Shown here: positions 50,474-58,773 of the stretch, in pieces
Numbering within the stretch: position 1 is the first letter of the stretch
How the letters are laid out: each line of letters begins with the position of its first letter
Source: Clostridiaceae bacterium
Lineage (GTDB): Bacteria > Bacillota > Clostridia > Peptostreptococcales > Tindalliaceae
DNA length: 64,000 nt
Direction: 5' to 3'
Assembly (NCBI GenBank): GCA_011390155.1
Contig: JAABSW010000001.1
Coordinates: 122,953 to 186,952, forward strand
Position numbers and translations under genes: made by a program
The notes under the pieces: model-generated
Databases searched by the model: none
Seen by the model: the letters and a program-made list of their open reading frames with translations, nothing else
What the model was told of the DNA's origin: nothing

Positions 50474-52285
50474 ATGAGTGCTAAATGGATGAAACAAGCA
50501 ATGGAATATCGTCAGTTGGTTGATGTGTTAATGTCGGACCGTGACCATGCAGACATTGTGTTGCATGGTGGTCAGGTGGTGAATGTCCTCACAGCAGAGA
50601 TCTACCAAGCTGATGTTGCCATTAAAGGTAAGTACATTTTGTTGGTGGGTGATGCAGCCTCCCTGATTGGACCAAATACTATTACGGTGGATGTTAGAGG
50701 GAAGACATTGTCTCCGGGGTTTATGGATTCACATATGCATTTTGAAAGCAGTATGTTGACGATCACGGAATTTTCACGATTGTCAATTCCATCAGGTACA
50801 ACTACGCTGATTGCTGATCCTCATGAAATTGGGAATGCCTTGGGCCCTGTTGGAATGAAAGCCATGGCTGAAGAAGCTAGTTTGGTTCCCAATCATGTAA
50901 GTCTGGTGGTGCCATCACTGACACCGGACTGTCCCGGTTTGGAAACAGCAGGCTACGATGTAAGTTCGAAGGATATGGAAGAGCTGCTTCATTATCCTAA
51001 CGTAATTGGTATTGGAGAGCTTCAGGGTTTTAGTAATGCTGCTCATGTGTATCGAAATACACCGGACATTGTGACTGACCTGCTGGCTTCTTCAACCTAC
51101 GCCAGGAGTATAGGTAAAATCGTAGATGGTAATGCGCCGGATCTCTTTGGGGCAGAATTGGCTGCACATATTATTGCAGCAGGTGGTATATGTTCTTGCC
51201 ATGAGACCACCACAAAAGAAGAATGTGTGGAAAAACTTCGACAAGGTGTTTATGTTTTCATGCGTGAAGGATCAACCCAGCGTAATATGGCCGAATGCAT
51301 TCGGGCAGTAACGGAGGATAAGCTGGACTCAAGGCGTTGTATCCTTGCAACAGATGATATGGTAGCAGAAGACCTGGAAAAACTTGGACACATGAATGAA
51401 ATTGTAAAAAGAACCATTGCGGAAGGCGTAGATCCGGCAATAGCGATTCAAATGGTTACAATTAACCCTGCAACCTATTTTGGTTTTCAGGACAGAGGAG
51501 TTTTATCACCTGGAATGTTGGCTGACATAGCTGTCATTGGTGATTTGAATGATATGACCGTAGAGGCAGTTTTTCTGGAAGGTAAACTTGTGGCGTCCCA
51601 GGGAGAGTTGTTGATTGAACTTCCGGAATACACTTATCCGGAAACGGTTAAAAATTCTGTCAAGAGAAAACCATTAATCGAAGATGACTTAGCCATTGGG
51701 AGTGCAAACCAGGACGCAACTGTACGTTGTATTGGATTGATACCTGATCAGAACTTATCTGAGTCTATGGAATTTACTGTAAGAGCGCAACAAGGCGTTG
51801 TACTTCCCGATGTGAAGCAAGATGTGCTGGAAATTGCTTGCATCGAACGATATGGTCGAAACGGAAGTATAGGCAAGGCATTTGTTCAGGGCTTTGGTCT
51901 TGAACAGGGGGCTTTTGCTGAGAGTGTTGCCCATGACACCCATAATATTATGGTCGTGGGTACAAGCTTGAAAGACATGGTAACAGCAGTGAATCATGTG
52001 ATTGAGATGGGGGGCGGTATAGCAGTAGTGAAGAACAGCAGGGTGATTGATGACATGCGGTTGCCGGTGGGAGGATTGATCACCGACGAACTGAATGCTC
52101 ATGAAGTCAGTCAGAAGATTGCCTCATTGGAGAAAACAGTGAAAGATCAATTAGGCTGTAAAGTGCATGCGCCGTTTATGCATCTTTCGTTTTTGGCCTT
52201 GTCCACCAGTCCAAAGTGGAAGATTACAGACCAGGGTCTAGTTGATGTAAACAACTTCACAATTTTACCTCCAGTGGTGGAGTAA
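50474..52285 (+). CDS. Adenine-deaminase-like amidohydrolase, divergent; candidate 4-aminoimidazole deaminase
   Basis: A 603-residue member of the adenine deaminase (AdeC/Ade) family. It has the metal motif DSHMHFESSML near residue 85, the family hallmark IADPHEIGN near 111, SCHETT near residue 235, LATDDM near 290 and a C-terminal half with HDTHNIMVVGT. It is about 25 residues longer than the canonical paralogue at 58763 and differs at many aligned positions (for example GEGSTQRN-like REGSTQRN against REGSAAMN). It sits directly after the shell genes rather than with the purine funnel genes. I infer deamination of 4-aminoimidazole to 4-imidazolone (EC 3.5.4.8). Plain adenine deamination is the alternative. 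Confidence 0.87.
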   Translation: MSAKWMKQAMEYRQLVDVLMSDRDHADIVLHGGQVVNVLTAEIYQADVAIKGKYILLVGDAASLIGPNTITVDVRGKTLSPGFMDSHMHFESSMLTITEFSRLSIPSGTTTLIADPHEIGNALGPVGMKAMAEEASLVPNHVSLVVPSLTPDCPGLETAGYDVSSKDMEELLHYPNVIGIGELQGFSNAAHVYRNTPDIVTDLLASSTYARSIGKIVDGNAPDLFGAELAAHIIAAGGICSCHETTTKEECVEKLRQGVYVFMREGSTQRNMAECIRAVTEDKLDSRRCILATDDMVAEDLEKLGHMNEIVKRTIAEGVDPAIAIQMVTINPATYFGFQDRGVLSPGMLADIAVIGDLNDMTVEAVFLEGKLVASQGELLIELPEYTYPETVKNSVKRKPLIEDDLAIGSANQDATVRCIGLIPDQNLSESMEFTVRAQQGVVLPDVKQDVLEIACIERYGRNGSIGKAFVQGFGLEQGAFAESVAHDTHNIMVVGTSLKDMVTAVNHVIEMGGGIAVVKNSRVIDDMRLPVGGLITDELNAHEVSQKIASLEKTVKDQLGCKVHAPFMHLSFLALSTSPKWKITDQGLVDVNNFTILPPVVE

Positions 52286-52315
52286 GACGAATTACAACTT
52301 TAAGGAGGCGTCAAT

Positions 52316-53626
52316 GTGAGCACAAATGAAGGTTTTTTGGAAAAGAGATTTAAACTGAAAGAACATGGAACTGACACGAAAACTGAAGTGCTGGCGGGAA
52401 TCACCACGTTTATGACAATGGCTTATATATTAATTGTAAACCCATTGATTTTATCAGATGCAGGCATGGATTTTGGAGCTGTATTCACCGCTACTGCAGT
52501 CTCATCTATTATTGCAACACTGGTCATGGCCTTTTATGCTAATTATCCATTTGCGCTTGCTCCAGGTATGGGATTAAATGCATTCTTTGCGTATGGCATT
52601 GTACTGGGTATGGGATACTCCTGGCAGATGGCATTGGCAGCCGTGTTTATTGAAGGTTTGATTTTCATTGCCTTAACACTGCTAAATGTACGGGAAGCCA
52701 TCGTTAAAGCAATCCCCATGAATCTGAAGCATGCTGTTTCAGTGGGTATAGGATTATTTATTGCCTTTATTGGTTTTAGCAACGCCGGAGTGATTGTAGC
52801 AGATCCGGCCACCACAGTAGCCCTGGGCGATATGACTTCTCCTGGCGCTATCATTGCATTGCTTGGTTTGGTCATCACAGGCATTTTGCTTGCCAAAGGG
52901 ATCAGGGGCGCACTGCTTATTGGAATCTTTATTACAACCATCATAGGTATTCCCTTAGGACTAACACAACTCCCAGCTTCCATTATTTCTGCTCCACCGT
53001 CATTATCACCGATCCTCTTTCAATTCGATTTTTCAAGGGTTTTCTCATTGGACATGGTGATCATTCTCTTTACCTTGTTGTTTGTCGACATGTTTGATAC
53101 CATTGGCACACTGGTTGGTGTAGCTGACAAAGCAGACATGTTGGATGAAAGCGGCAACCTACCCAAAGCAAAGCAGGCTCTCTTTGCAGATGCTGTCGGT
53201 ACAACAGCGGGTGCCTGTCTTGGAACCAGTACTGTTACCACTTATGTCGAAAGTGCTGCTGGTGTGGCCGAAGGTGGACGTACAGGTTTGACGGCACTGT
53301 CAACAGCAGGTATGTTTGTAATCGCACTATTATTATCACCGCTGTTTATCATGATTCCTGGAGCAGCCACAGCACCTGCGTTGGTATTGGTGGGACTCTT
53401 CATGATGACACCGATTAAGAAACTGAACTTTGATGATTACACTGAGTCGATTCCGGCCTTCCTGACCATCATTATGATGCCTTTGACTTACAGTATCGCA
53501 GAAGGTATTGTCTTCGGTATGGTTTCCTACACAGCCTTGAAAATATTAACCGGGAAACTGAAAGATGTATCTATCATTATGATTATATTATCTGTTTTAT
53601 TTATTTTAAAATTCATCGTGGGATAA
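52316..53626 (+). CDS. NCS2/AzgA-type purine permease (adenine/guanine/hypoxanthine)
   Basis: A 436-residue membrane protein with about 12-14 spans, of the PbuG/AzgA type. The N-terminus has TEVLAGITTFMTMAYILIVNP near residues 22-42, then ALAPGMGLNAFFAYGI near 82, and DMFDTIGTLVGVADKA near 255, all diagnostic. The start is GTG 52316, after AAGGAGG. It lies between the BMC operon and the deaminase/hydroxylase operon, supplying purine bases to both. Confidence 0.93.
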   Translation: MSTNEGFLEKRFKLKEHGTDTKTEVLAGITTFMTMAYILIVNPLILSDAGMDFGAVFTATAVSSIIATLVMAFYANYPFALAPGMGLNAFFAYGIVLGMGYSWQMALAAVFIEGLIFIALTLLNVREAIVKAIPMNLKHAVSVGIGLFIAFIGFSNAGVIVADPATTVALGDMTSPGAIIALLGLVITGILLAKGIRGALLIGIFITTIIGIPLGLTQLPASIISAPPSLSPILFQFDFSRVFSLDMVIILFTLLFVDMFDTIGTLVGVADKADMLDESGNLPKAKQALFADAVGTTAGACLGTSTVTTYVESAAGVAEGGRTGLTALSTAGMFVIALLLSPLFIMIPGAATAPALVLVGLFMMTPIKKLNFDDYTESIPAFLTIIMMPLTYSIAEGIVFGMVSYTALKILTGKLKDVSIIMIILSVLFILKFIVG

Positions 53627-53654
53627 CCTAGGTCAGACAATCTGACAGAAACCC

Positions 53655-53688
53655 AGTGCCCTAAGGATCTTATGATTCTTGGGGCATT
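53655..53688. repeat. Hairpin after the purine permease gene
   Basis: AGTGCCCTAAGGATC can pair with GATTCTTGGGGCATT around TTAT, with a few G-T pairs. No T-tract follows, so a partial terminator or an mRNA stabiliser is likely. A smaller GTCAGA/TCTGAC repeat lies at 53632-53646. Confidence 0.5.
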
Positions 53689-53716
53689 GTCCCATCCACG
53701 AACCATTTAAGTTGAT

Positions 53717-53757
53717 CAGCTGTAATCAGTTAATAAAAATGCAACTGATTATTGCTG
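53717..53757. promoter_or_regulatory. Inverted repeat upstream of the guanine-deaminase-like gene
   Basis: CAGCTGTAATCAGTT and AACTGATTATTGCTG form 15-base arms matching at 13 positions, with an 11-base spacer. The site ends about 30 bases before the start codon, so it may be an operator or a leader hairpin. Confidence 0.5.
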
Positions 53758-53788
53758 CTGAGTTTAAATTGAAAGGGGTCACTTTATC

Positions 53789-55126
53789 ATGAAACGACTG
53801 TTGATAAAAAATGGGCAGTTAGTCACAATGAATCGCAAACGAGATGTTTTTAGGGGCGATTTGTTAATTGAAGGTAATCGCATTTCATCCATAGCACCTG
53901 AAATCAAAGCAGAGAATTGCGAAGTGATTGACGCCACTGGCCTGGTTTTGATTCCGGGGCTGATACAAACACATATTCATCTAACACAAACATTGTTACG
54001 AGGCCAGGCGGATGATCTTGAATTACTGGATTGGTTAAAGAAGCGGGTATGGCCGCTAGAGGGTGCTCACACGGCAGAATCCAACTATATCTCTGCAAAA
54101 TTGGGTATAGGTGAACTAATAAGGGGCGGCACCACATCAATTATTGACATGGAAACAGTGCATCATACAGACGCAGCCTTTGAAGCGTTGCAGGAAACAG
54201 GCTATCGCGCCATTTCAGGTAAATGTATGATGGATTATGGAAACAGCGTGCCTGCATCACTAATGGAAGAAACCCAGGAATCAATCGCAGAAAGTGTGAA
54301 GCTGCTGAAAAAATGGCATGGTGCCGCCAATGGACGCATTGAGTACGCTTTTGCGCCGCGTTTTGTGGTTTCCTGCACAGACCAGCTCTTGAAGCGGGTG
54401 AAAGAGCTTTCTACTGAGTACGGTGTGAAGGTTCACACTCATGCTTCTGAAAATCGGGGAGAAATTGAACTGGTACAAAAGGACAGAGGCATGCGGAACA
54501 TCAATTACCTTCATAAACTTGGTTTAACAGGAGAAAATCTTGTGTTGGCCCACTGTATTTGGCTGGATGACGAAGAAATGAACATCCTGGCAGACACAGG
54601 CACTCACATAGCACACTGCCCGTCAAGTAACATGAAATTGGCATCTGGTATTGCAAAAATACCAGAGCTGTTGGAGATGGGTGCACAAGTATCGCTAGCA
54701 GCTGATGGAGCACCTTGTAACAATAACATGGATATGTTCAGGGAAATGCGTCATGCAGCCCTCATACAGAAGGCTAGGTTATTGAGTCCGACAACCATGC
54801 CGGCAGCCACGGTATTTGAAATGGCAACCTTGGGTGGAGCAAAAGCCATGGGCAAAGAAAATGATCTTGGCAGCCTGGAAGTGGGAAAATTGGCAGACAT
54901 GGTACTAGTGAACCTTGGCGTTCCTCATAATGCACCATGGGAAGCTGGTGATATCGTGTCTCAATTGGTTTATTCAGCAACCTCAGCTGATGTTCACACT
55001 ACCATCATCGACGGTTACGTTGTCATGAAAAACCGTAAATTGACGACCATTGATGAAGATGCAGTCTTAAAAGACGCTAATCGAGTGATCAAGGAACAGA
55101 TCATAAAAGCTGGGGTCATTAAGTAA
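53789..55126 (+). CDS. Amidohydrolase (SsnA/guanine deaminase-like)
   Basis: A 445-residue metal-dependent deaminase of the COG0402 group. It has QTHIHLTQTLLRG at about residues 62-74, VHTHASEN near 216, VLAHCIWLDDEEM near 252, AHCPSSNMKLASG near 280 and SLAADGAPCNNNMDMF near 306. These fit guanine deaminase, SsnA and 5-deoxyadenosine/MTA deaminases alike. Its place before a molybdenum hydroxylase and an adenine deaminase favours guanine to xanthine. AAAGGGG precedes the ATG. The exact substrate is inferred. Confidence 0.85.
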   Translation: MKRLLIKNGQLVTMNRKRDVFRGDLLIEGNRISSIAPEIKAENCEVIDATGLVLIPGLIQTHIHLTQTLLRGQADDLELLDWLKKRVWPLEGAHTAESNYISAKLGIGELIRGGTTSIIDMETVHHTDAAFEALQETGYRAISGKCMMDYGNSVPASLMEETQESIAESVKLLKKWHGAANGRIEYAFAPRFVVSCTDQLLKRVKELSTEYGVKVHTHASENRGEIELVQKDRGMRNINYLHKLGLTGENLVLAHCIWLDDEEMNILADTGTHIAHCPSSNMKLASGIAKIPELLEMGAQVSLAADGAPCNNNMDMFREMRHAALIQKARLLSPTTMPAATVFEMATLGGAKAMGKENDLGSLEVGKLADMVLVNLGVPHNAPWEAGDIVSQLVYSATSADVHTTIIDGYVVMKNRKLTTIDEDAVLKDANRVIKEQIIKAGVIK

Positions 55127-55135
55127 CAGGGAAGG

Positions 55136-56020
55136 ATGAGGGATTTGGTACAAAATGTGTATCAGGCGAAGGACACAGAAACAGCACTCAATTTACTAAA
55201 TCAACATCAAAGTGAAGCTAAAATATTGGCTGGGGGAACTGACCTTATTATTCAAATGAGGGAAGGGAATGTATCACCACCAGTGCTCATCGATATTTCA
55301 TCAATACACGAAACAAGAGAAATAAAGGAGCAAAGCAATACCATTGAGCTGGGAAGTACCGCCACCTTTACAGACATCGAGAAACATATATTATTCAATC
55401 ACTGTTTATCCGCTATTGCCAAGGCGGCCAGGTCGATTGGTTCCCCTCAAATCAGGAACCGAGCAACCGTTGGTGGTAATCTTTGCAATGCTTCACCCGC
55501 TGCAGACATGTTGCCTCCTCTGTTGGCGATGGATGCCATGGTGGTACTGAAGAGCAAACATCAAACGAGGGTACTGCCATTATCAGAATTTGTCACTGGA
55601 AAAGAGCAAACCCTTTTACAGGTGGACGAGCTTCTTGAAAAGATCAGGTTTCAAAATCTCACATCCAATGAGGGATTGGGCTTTTCTAAACTAGGCATTA
55701 GAAATGCACTGGCCATTGCACGACTGTCAATGGCAGTTTACTTAGAATGGGATGAAAACCATATGTGTAAAAACGTACGAATTGCCAGTGGTGCTTTAGG
55801 GCTTAATGCACAACGAGAATGGGATGTGGAAAGGTTCATGAAAGGAAAGCACCTGAATAACAGCTTATTTGCCGAAGTGGCAGCGCTGTTGGAAGAAAGC
55901 ACTATGAAACGATTGGCCGGCAGAAATACGATGAATTTTAAGCGTTATGCTGTACAGGGTGTGTTTAAACAAGCTCTGGACGAGGCTCTGGAGGGCATGG
56001 ATAGGAGGAAAGATTCATGA
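55136..56020 (+). CDS. xdhB: Molybdenum hydroxylase FAD-binding subunit
   Basis: A 294-residue FAD subunit of a xanthine-dehydrogenase-type enzyme. The FAD-binding segment AKILAGGTDLIIQMREG lies near residues 28-44, and GSPQIRNRATVGGNLCNASPAADM near 101-124 holds the second FAD motif. The C-terminal part is the CO-dehydrogenase flavoprotein C-domain. It follows the deaminase by nine bases and overlaps the 2Fe-2S subunit start by four bases (ATGA), so the subunits are translationally coupled. Confidence 0.93.
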   Translation: MRDLVQNVYQAKDTETALNLLNQHQSEAKILAGGTDLIIQMREGNVSPPVLIDISSIHETREIKEQSNTIELGSTATFTDIEKHILFNHCLSAIAKAARSIGSPQIRNRATVGGNLCNASPAADMLPPLLAMDAMVVLKSKHQTRVLPLSEFVTGKEQTLLQVDELLEKIRFQNLTSNEGLGFSKLGIRNALAIARLSMAVYLEWDENHMCKNVRIASGALGLNAQREWDVERFMKGKHLNNSLFAEVAALLEESTMKRLAGRNTMNFKRYAVQGVFKQALDEALEGMDRRKDS

Positions 56021-56526
56021 AAAAAGCAGTTTTTAATGTAAACAACAAAGAGTACATGGTTGAGATAGAAGAAGACCTGAGGTTATTGGACCTGATTCGC
56101 AACACGCTTAATTTAACAGGCACAAAAGAAGGCTGCGGTGAAGGAGAATGTGGTGCCTGCACGGTGTTGATGGATGGAGAAGTTGTGAATTCATGCCTTG
56201 TGCTAGCATTTCAGGCTGAGGGCAAAAAGATAGAAACCATCGAAAACCTTGACCGTGAGGATGGAACACTGCATCCTATCCAGCAGGCTTTTCTAGAAGA
56301 AGGTGCTGTTCAATGTGGCTTTTGCACCCCGGGTATGGTGTTGTCAGCAAAATCACTTTTGGATAAAAACCCTGCACCCAGTAAACATGATATTCGCGAA
56401 TCAATATCAGGTAATTTGTGCCGATGCACAGGGTACAACAAAATCGCTGAGGCAATTGAAAAAGCAGCAGAAACACTGAAAAAGGAGGAATCTGACAGTG
56501 GCACTGCGCGTCGTGGGACAAAATGA
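56017..56526 (+). CDS. xdhC: Molybdenum hydroxylase 2Fe-2S subunit
   Basis: A 169-residue iron-sulfur subunit with both clusters. The plant-ferredoxin-type ligands are in GCGEGECGACTVLMDG near residues 40-55 plus a downstream Cys (NSCLV). The second cluster is in CGFCTPGM near residue 102 and CRCTGYN near 139. The last 29 bases overlap the next gene. The order FAD, Fe-S, Mo is that of many clostridial purine hydroxylases. Confidence 0.95.
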   Translation: MKKAVFNVNNKEYMVEIEEDLRLLDLIRNTLNLTGTKEGCGEGECGACTVLMDGEVVNSCLVLAFQAEGKKIETIENLDREDGTLHPIQQAFLEEGAVQCGFCTPGMVLSAKSLLDKNPAPSKHDIRESISGNLCRCTGYNKIAEAIEKAAETLKKEESDSGTARRGTK

Positions 56527-57769
56527 AATTAGAGTTGATGGACATTCTAAAGTAACAGGAAAAGCGTTGTACCCAGAAGACCTTCGCATGGACGGGATGG
56601 TGTATGGTAAGACCCTGCGTTCCACCCATGCCCACGCATTGTTTAGCCTGGATAAATCCAAAGCTGAAAAAATGGATGGGGTACTAAAGATTTTTACAGC
56701 TGCTGATGTGCCTCATAATGCTCATGGGGTTTTGTTTAAGGATCACGAAGTATTGAACGCTGCTAAAGCAAGGCGAATCGGAGATCCTTTGGCGTTTGTC
56801 GTTGCTGACACAGAAAAAAATGCTGAAAAAGCAGTGAAGGAAATTAAGGTTTCTTATGAGGATTTGCCGGCTGTTTTTGACCCGGAAGAGGCGATGCTCC
56901 CTGGAGCACCGAAGGTTCATGAGGGGGGCAATTTAGTCTATCATTTTAAGCTGAACAAAGGTGATGTCGAAGAAGGTTTTAAGCAAAGTCATGTGATTGT
57001 TGAGCAGGAGTACAGGACACCTATGGTGGATCACGCCTTTTTGCAGCCTGAATCCGGTATTGCTTATGAAGAAAGCGGAGGAAAAGTGGTGGTTTGTGCG
57101 GCTACACAATACCCTCATTTTGACCAGCTTGAAATCGCTGAAGCTTTAAAAATATCTGTCGACAAAGTTAAAGTGATCAATCCAGCTGTTGGTGGAGCTT
57201 TTGGCGGCCGAGAAGATGTCACCATGCAGATTCACCTGGCCATGGCAGCTAAATCACTTCAGAAGCCGGTTAAAACAACCTATTCCAGAGAAGAGTCATT
57301 TTACGCTCATGCAAAGCGGCATGCCATGACTATGCGTTTTAAAACCGGAGCAGATAAAAATGGAAAGTTACAGGCCACAGAGGTAATCATTTTTTCTGAC
57401 ACGGGAGCCTATGCCTCATGGGCCATCAATGTACTGCGAAAAGCAGGTGTTCATGCCACTGGACCCTATGAAATACCTAATGTGAAAATCAACGGGTACA
57501 GCCTTTACACCAACAACCCGTTTGCAGGGGCAATGAGAGGGTTTGGCGCCACTCAAGTGCCCATTGGTCACGAGATGCAAATGGACATGCTGGCTGAAAA
57601 ACTGGGTATGAGTCCAGTGGATTTTCGGTTGAGGAATATATTTAAAGTGGGATCTTCTACTGCCACAGGGCAAAAGCTCACTGAAAGTGTCCCCTTGGAA
57701 GAGTGCATCAAAGCTGTGGCTGAAAAAATGAACATAGCTTATGATGAAAAGTTGGGGGTGACAAAATGA
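56498..57769 (+). CDS. Molybdenum hydroxylase molybdopterin subunit, N-terminal half (split)
   Basis: A 423-residue protein equal to the first half of a roughly 760-residue XdhA-type subunit. It has the a/b hammerhead domain (VTGKALYPEDL near residue 20). The molybdopterin-binding motifs GGAFGGREDV near residue 230 and GAMRGFGATQVPIGHEMQMD near 345 follow. The start is GTG, with AAGGAGG upstream inside xdhC. It ends at TGA within an ATGA overlap with the second half. The sizes (423 plus 335) recall the split large and medium subunits of nicotinate dehydrogenase, so this may be a true four-subunit enzyme rather than a frameshift. Confidence 0.9.
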   Translation: MALRVVGQNEIRVDGHSKVTGKALYPEDLRMDGMVYGKTLRSTHAHALFSLDKSKAEKMDGVLKIFTAADVPHNAHGVLFKDHEVLNAAKARRIGDPLAFVVADTEKNAEKAVKEIKVSYEDLPAVFDPEEAMLPGAPKVHEGGNLVYHFKLNKGDVEEGFKQSHVIVEQEYRTPMVDHAFLQPESGIAYEESGGKVVVCAATQYPHFDQLEIAEALKISVDKVKVINPAVGGAFGGREDVTMQIHLAMAAKSLQKPVKTTYSREESFYAHAKRHAMTMRFKTGADKNGKLQATEVIIFSDTGAYASWAINVLRKAGVHATGPYEIPNVKINGYSLYTNNPFAGAMRGFGATQVPIGHEMQMDMLAEKLGMSPVDFRLRNIFKVGSSTATGQKLTESVPLEECIKAVAEKMNIAYDEKLGVTK

Positions 57770-58773
57770 AACAAAGAGGCAAGGGAATCGGCTGTACCTT
57801 TTATGGAACAGGTTATGGAAATGGATTTCCTGATGTTTCAAGAGCCCGGGTTCAGCTTGAGAAAGATGGAGCTGTAACCGTATATGTTGGAGCCACCGAA
57901 GTGGGCCAGGGAGCTAAAACAGTGCTAAGCCAAATTGCCGCGGAAGCCTTGGGTTTGTCCATGGAAGATGTCCGCTTTGTCTGCGAAAACACCGATGAAA
58001 CACCAGATGCCGGCACTGCAGCCGCCAGCCGACAAACCTATAACACAGGGAACGCAGTTAAGAGAACATCTGAGGCGCTGATTCGTGAAATAAAGAACGC
58101 GGTGGCGAATCACTGGCAGAAAGAAGATGTTCAACGCATAAAAGTAGATAGGGGTAAAGTATATCACCCGGATGATCAGGACAAAACCCTTAGTTTCAGG
58201 GAAGTAGCCTTATTGGCCGGAGAATCAAAAATAGTGGGTGAAGACAGCTTTACTGCCATGACCACGCAGCTGGACGATGAAACTGGCCAGGGTAACCCTT
58301 ACTGGCCATACACATTCAATGTATACGGCATCGAAGTGGAAGTTGACACAGACACTGGAAAAGTTGCCATCATCAAGGCAGTATGTGCCCAAGACGTGGG
58401 AAGGGCAGTGAACCCAAAACTCATCGAAGGCCAGATGGATGGAGGTTTTGCCATGGGGCTGGGGTATGCGTTAATGGAAGATATTAATCTTAGCAAAGGA
58501 AAAATGAAGCATGATCGATTTTCAAATTATTTAATCCCCACGGCCATGGACATTCCAGATCTAGAAAAACTCATTATAGAATCACCTGAATCAACAGCCC
58601 CCTATGGGGCTAAGGGAATTGGTGAACCAGTTATGCTAGGGGTGGCACCAGCTGTGCTCAATGCAATTTATGATGCGGTGGGGGTTCGCATGACAACAAT
58701 CCCTGTGACACCCGACAACTTACTGGTTGCCATAAAAGAGATGGATAGGAAGGGGCAACCGCATGAAAAATAA
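57766..58773 (+). CDS. Molybdenum hydroxylase molybdopterin subunit, C-terminal half (split)
   Basis: A 335-residue protein equal to the second half of XdhA. EVGQGAKTVLSQIAAEALG near residue 46 and GTAAASRQTYNTGNAV near 83 bind the cofactor. PYGAKGIGEPVMLGVAPA near 280 carries the catalytic glutamate. It lies in the -1 frame relative to the first half and begins in the ATGA overlap. The end overlaps the adenine deaminase gene by 11 bases. With YqeC and MocA downstream, the enzyme is probably a selenium-dependent purine or xanthine hydroxylase (inference). Confidence 0.9.
   Translation: MKQRGKGIGCTFYGTGYGNGFPDVSRARVQLEKDGAVTVYVGATEVGQGAKTVLSQIAAEALGLSMEDVRFVCENTDETPDAGTAAASRQTYNTGNAVKRTSEALIREIKNAVANHWQKEDVQRIKVDRGKVYHPDDQDKTLSFREVALLAGESKIVGEDSFTAMTTQLDDETGQGNPYWPYTFNVYGIEVEVDTDTGKVAIIKAVCAQDVGRAVNPKLIEGQMDGGFAMGLGYALMEDINLSKGKMKHDRFSNYLIPTAMDIPDLEKLIIESPESTAPYGAKGIGEPVMLGVAPAVLNAIYDAVGVRMTTIPVTPDNLLVAIKEMDRKGQPHEK

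Noticed and set aside
57750-57775. Apparent frameshift in the molybdopterin subunit gene
   Set aside because: A -1 shift in the G5 run would join the halves, but the exact ATGA overlap, intact motifs in both parts and known naturally split homologues make a true two-gene arrangement more likely. Kept as an alternative, not called a pseudogene.
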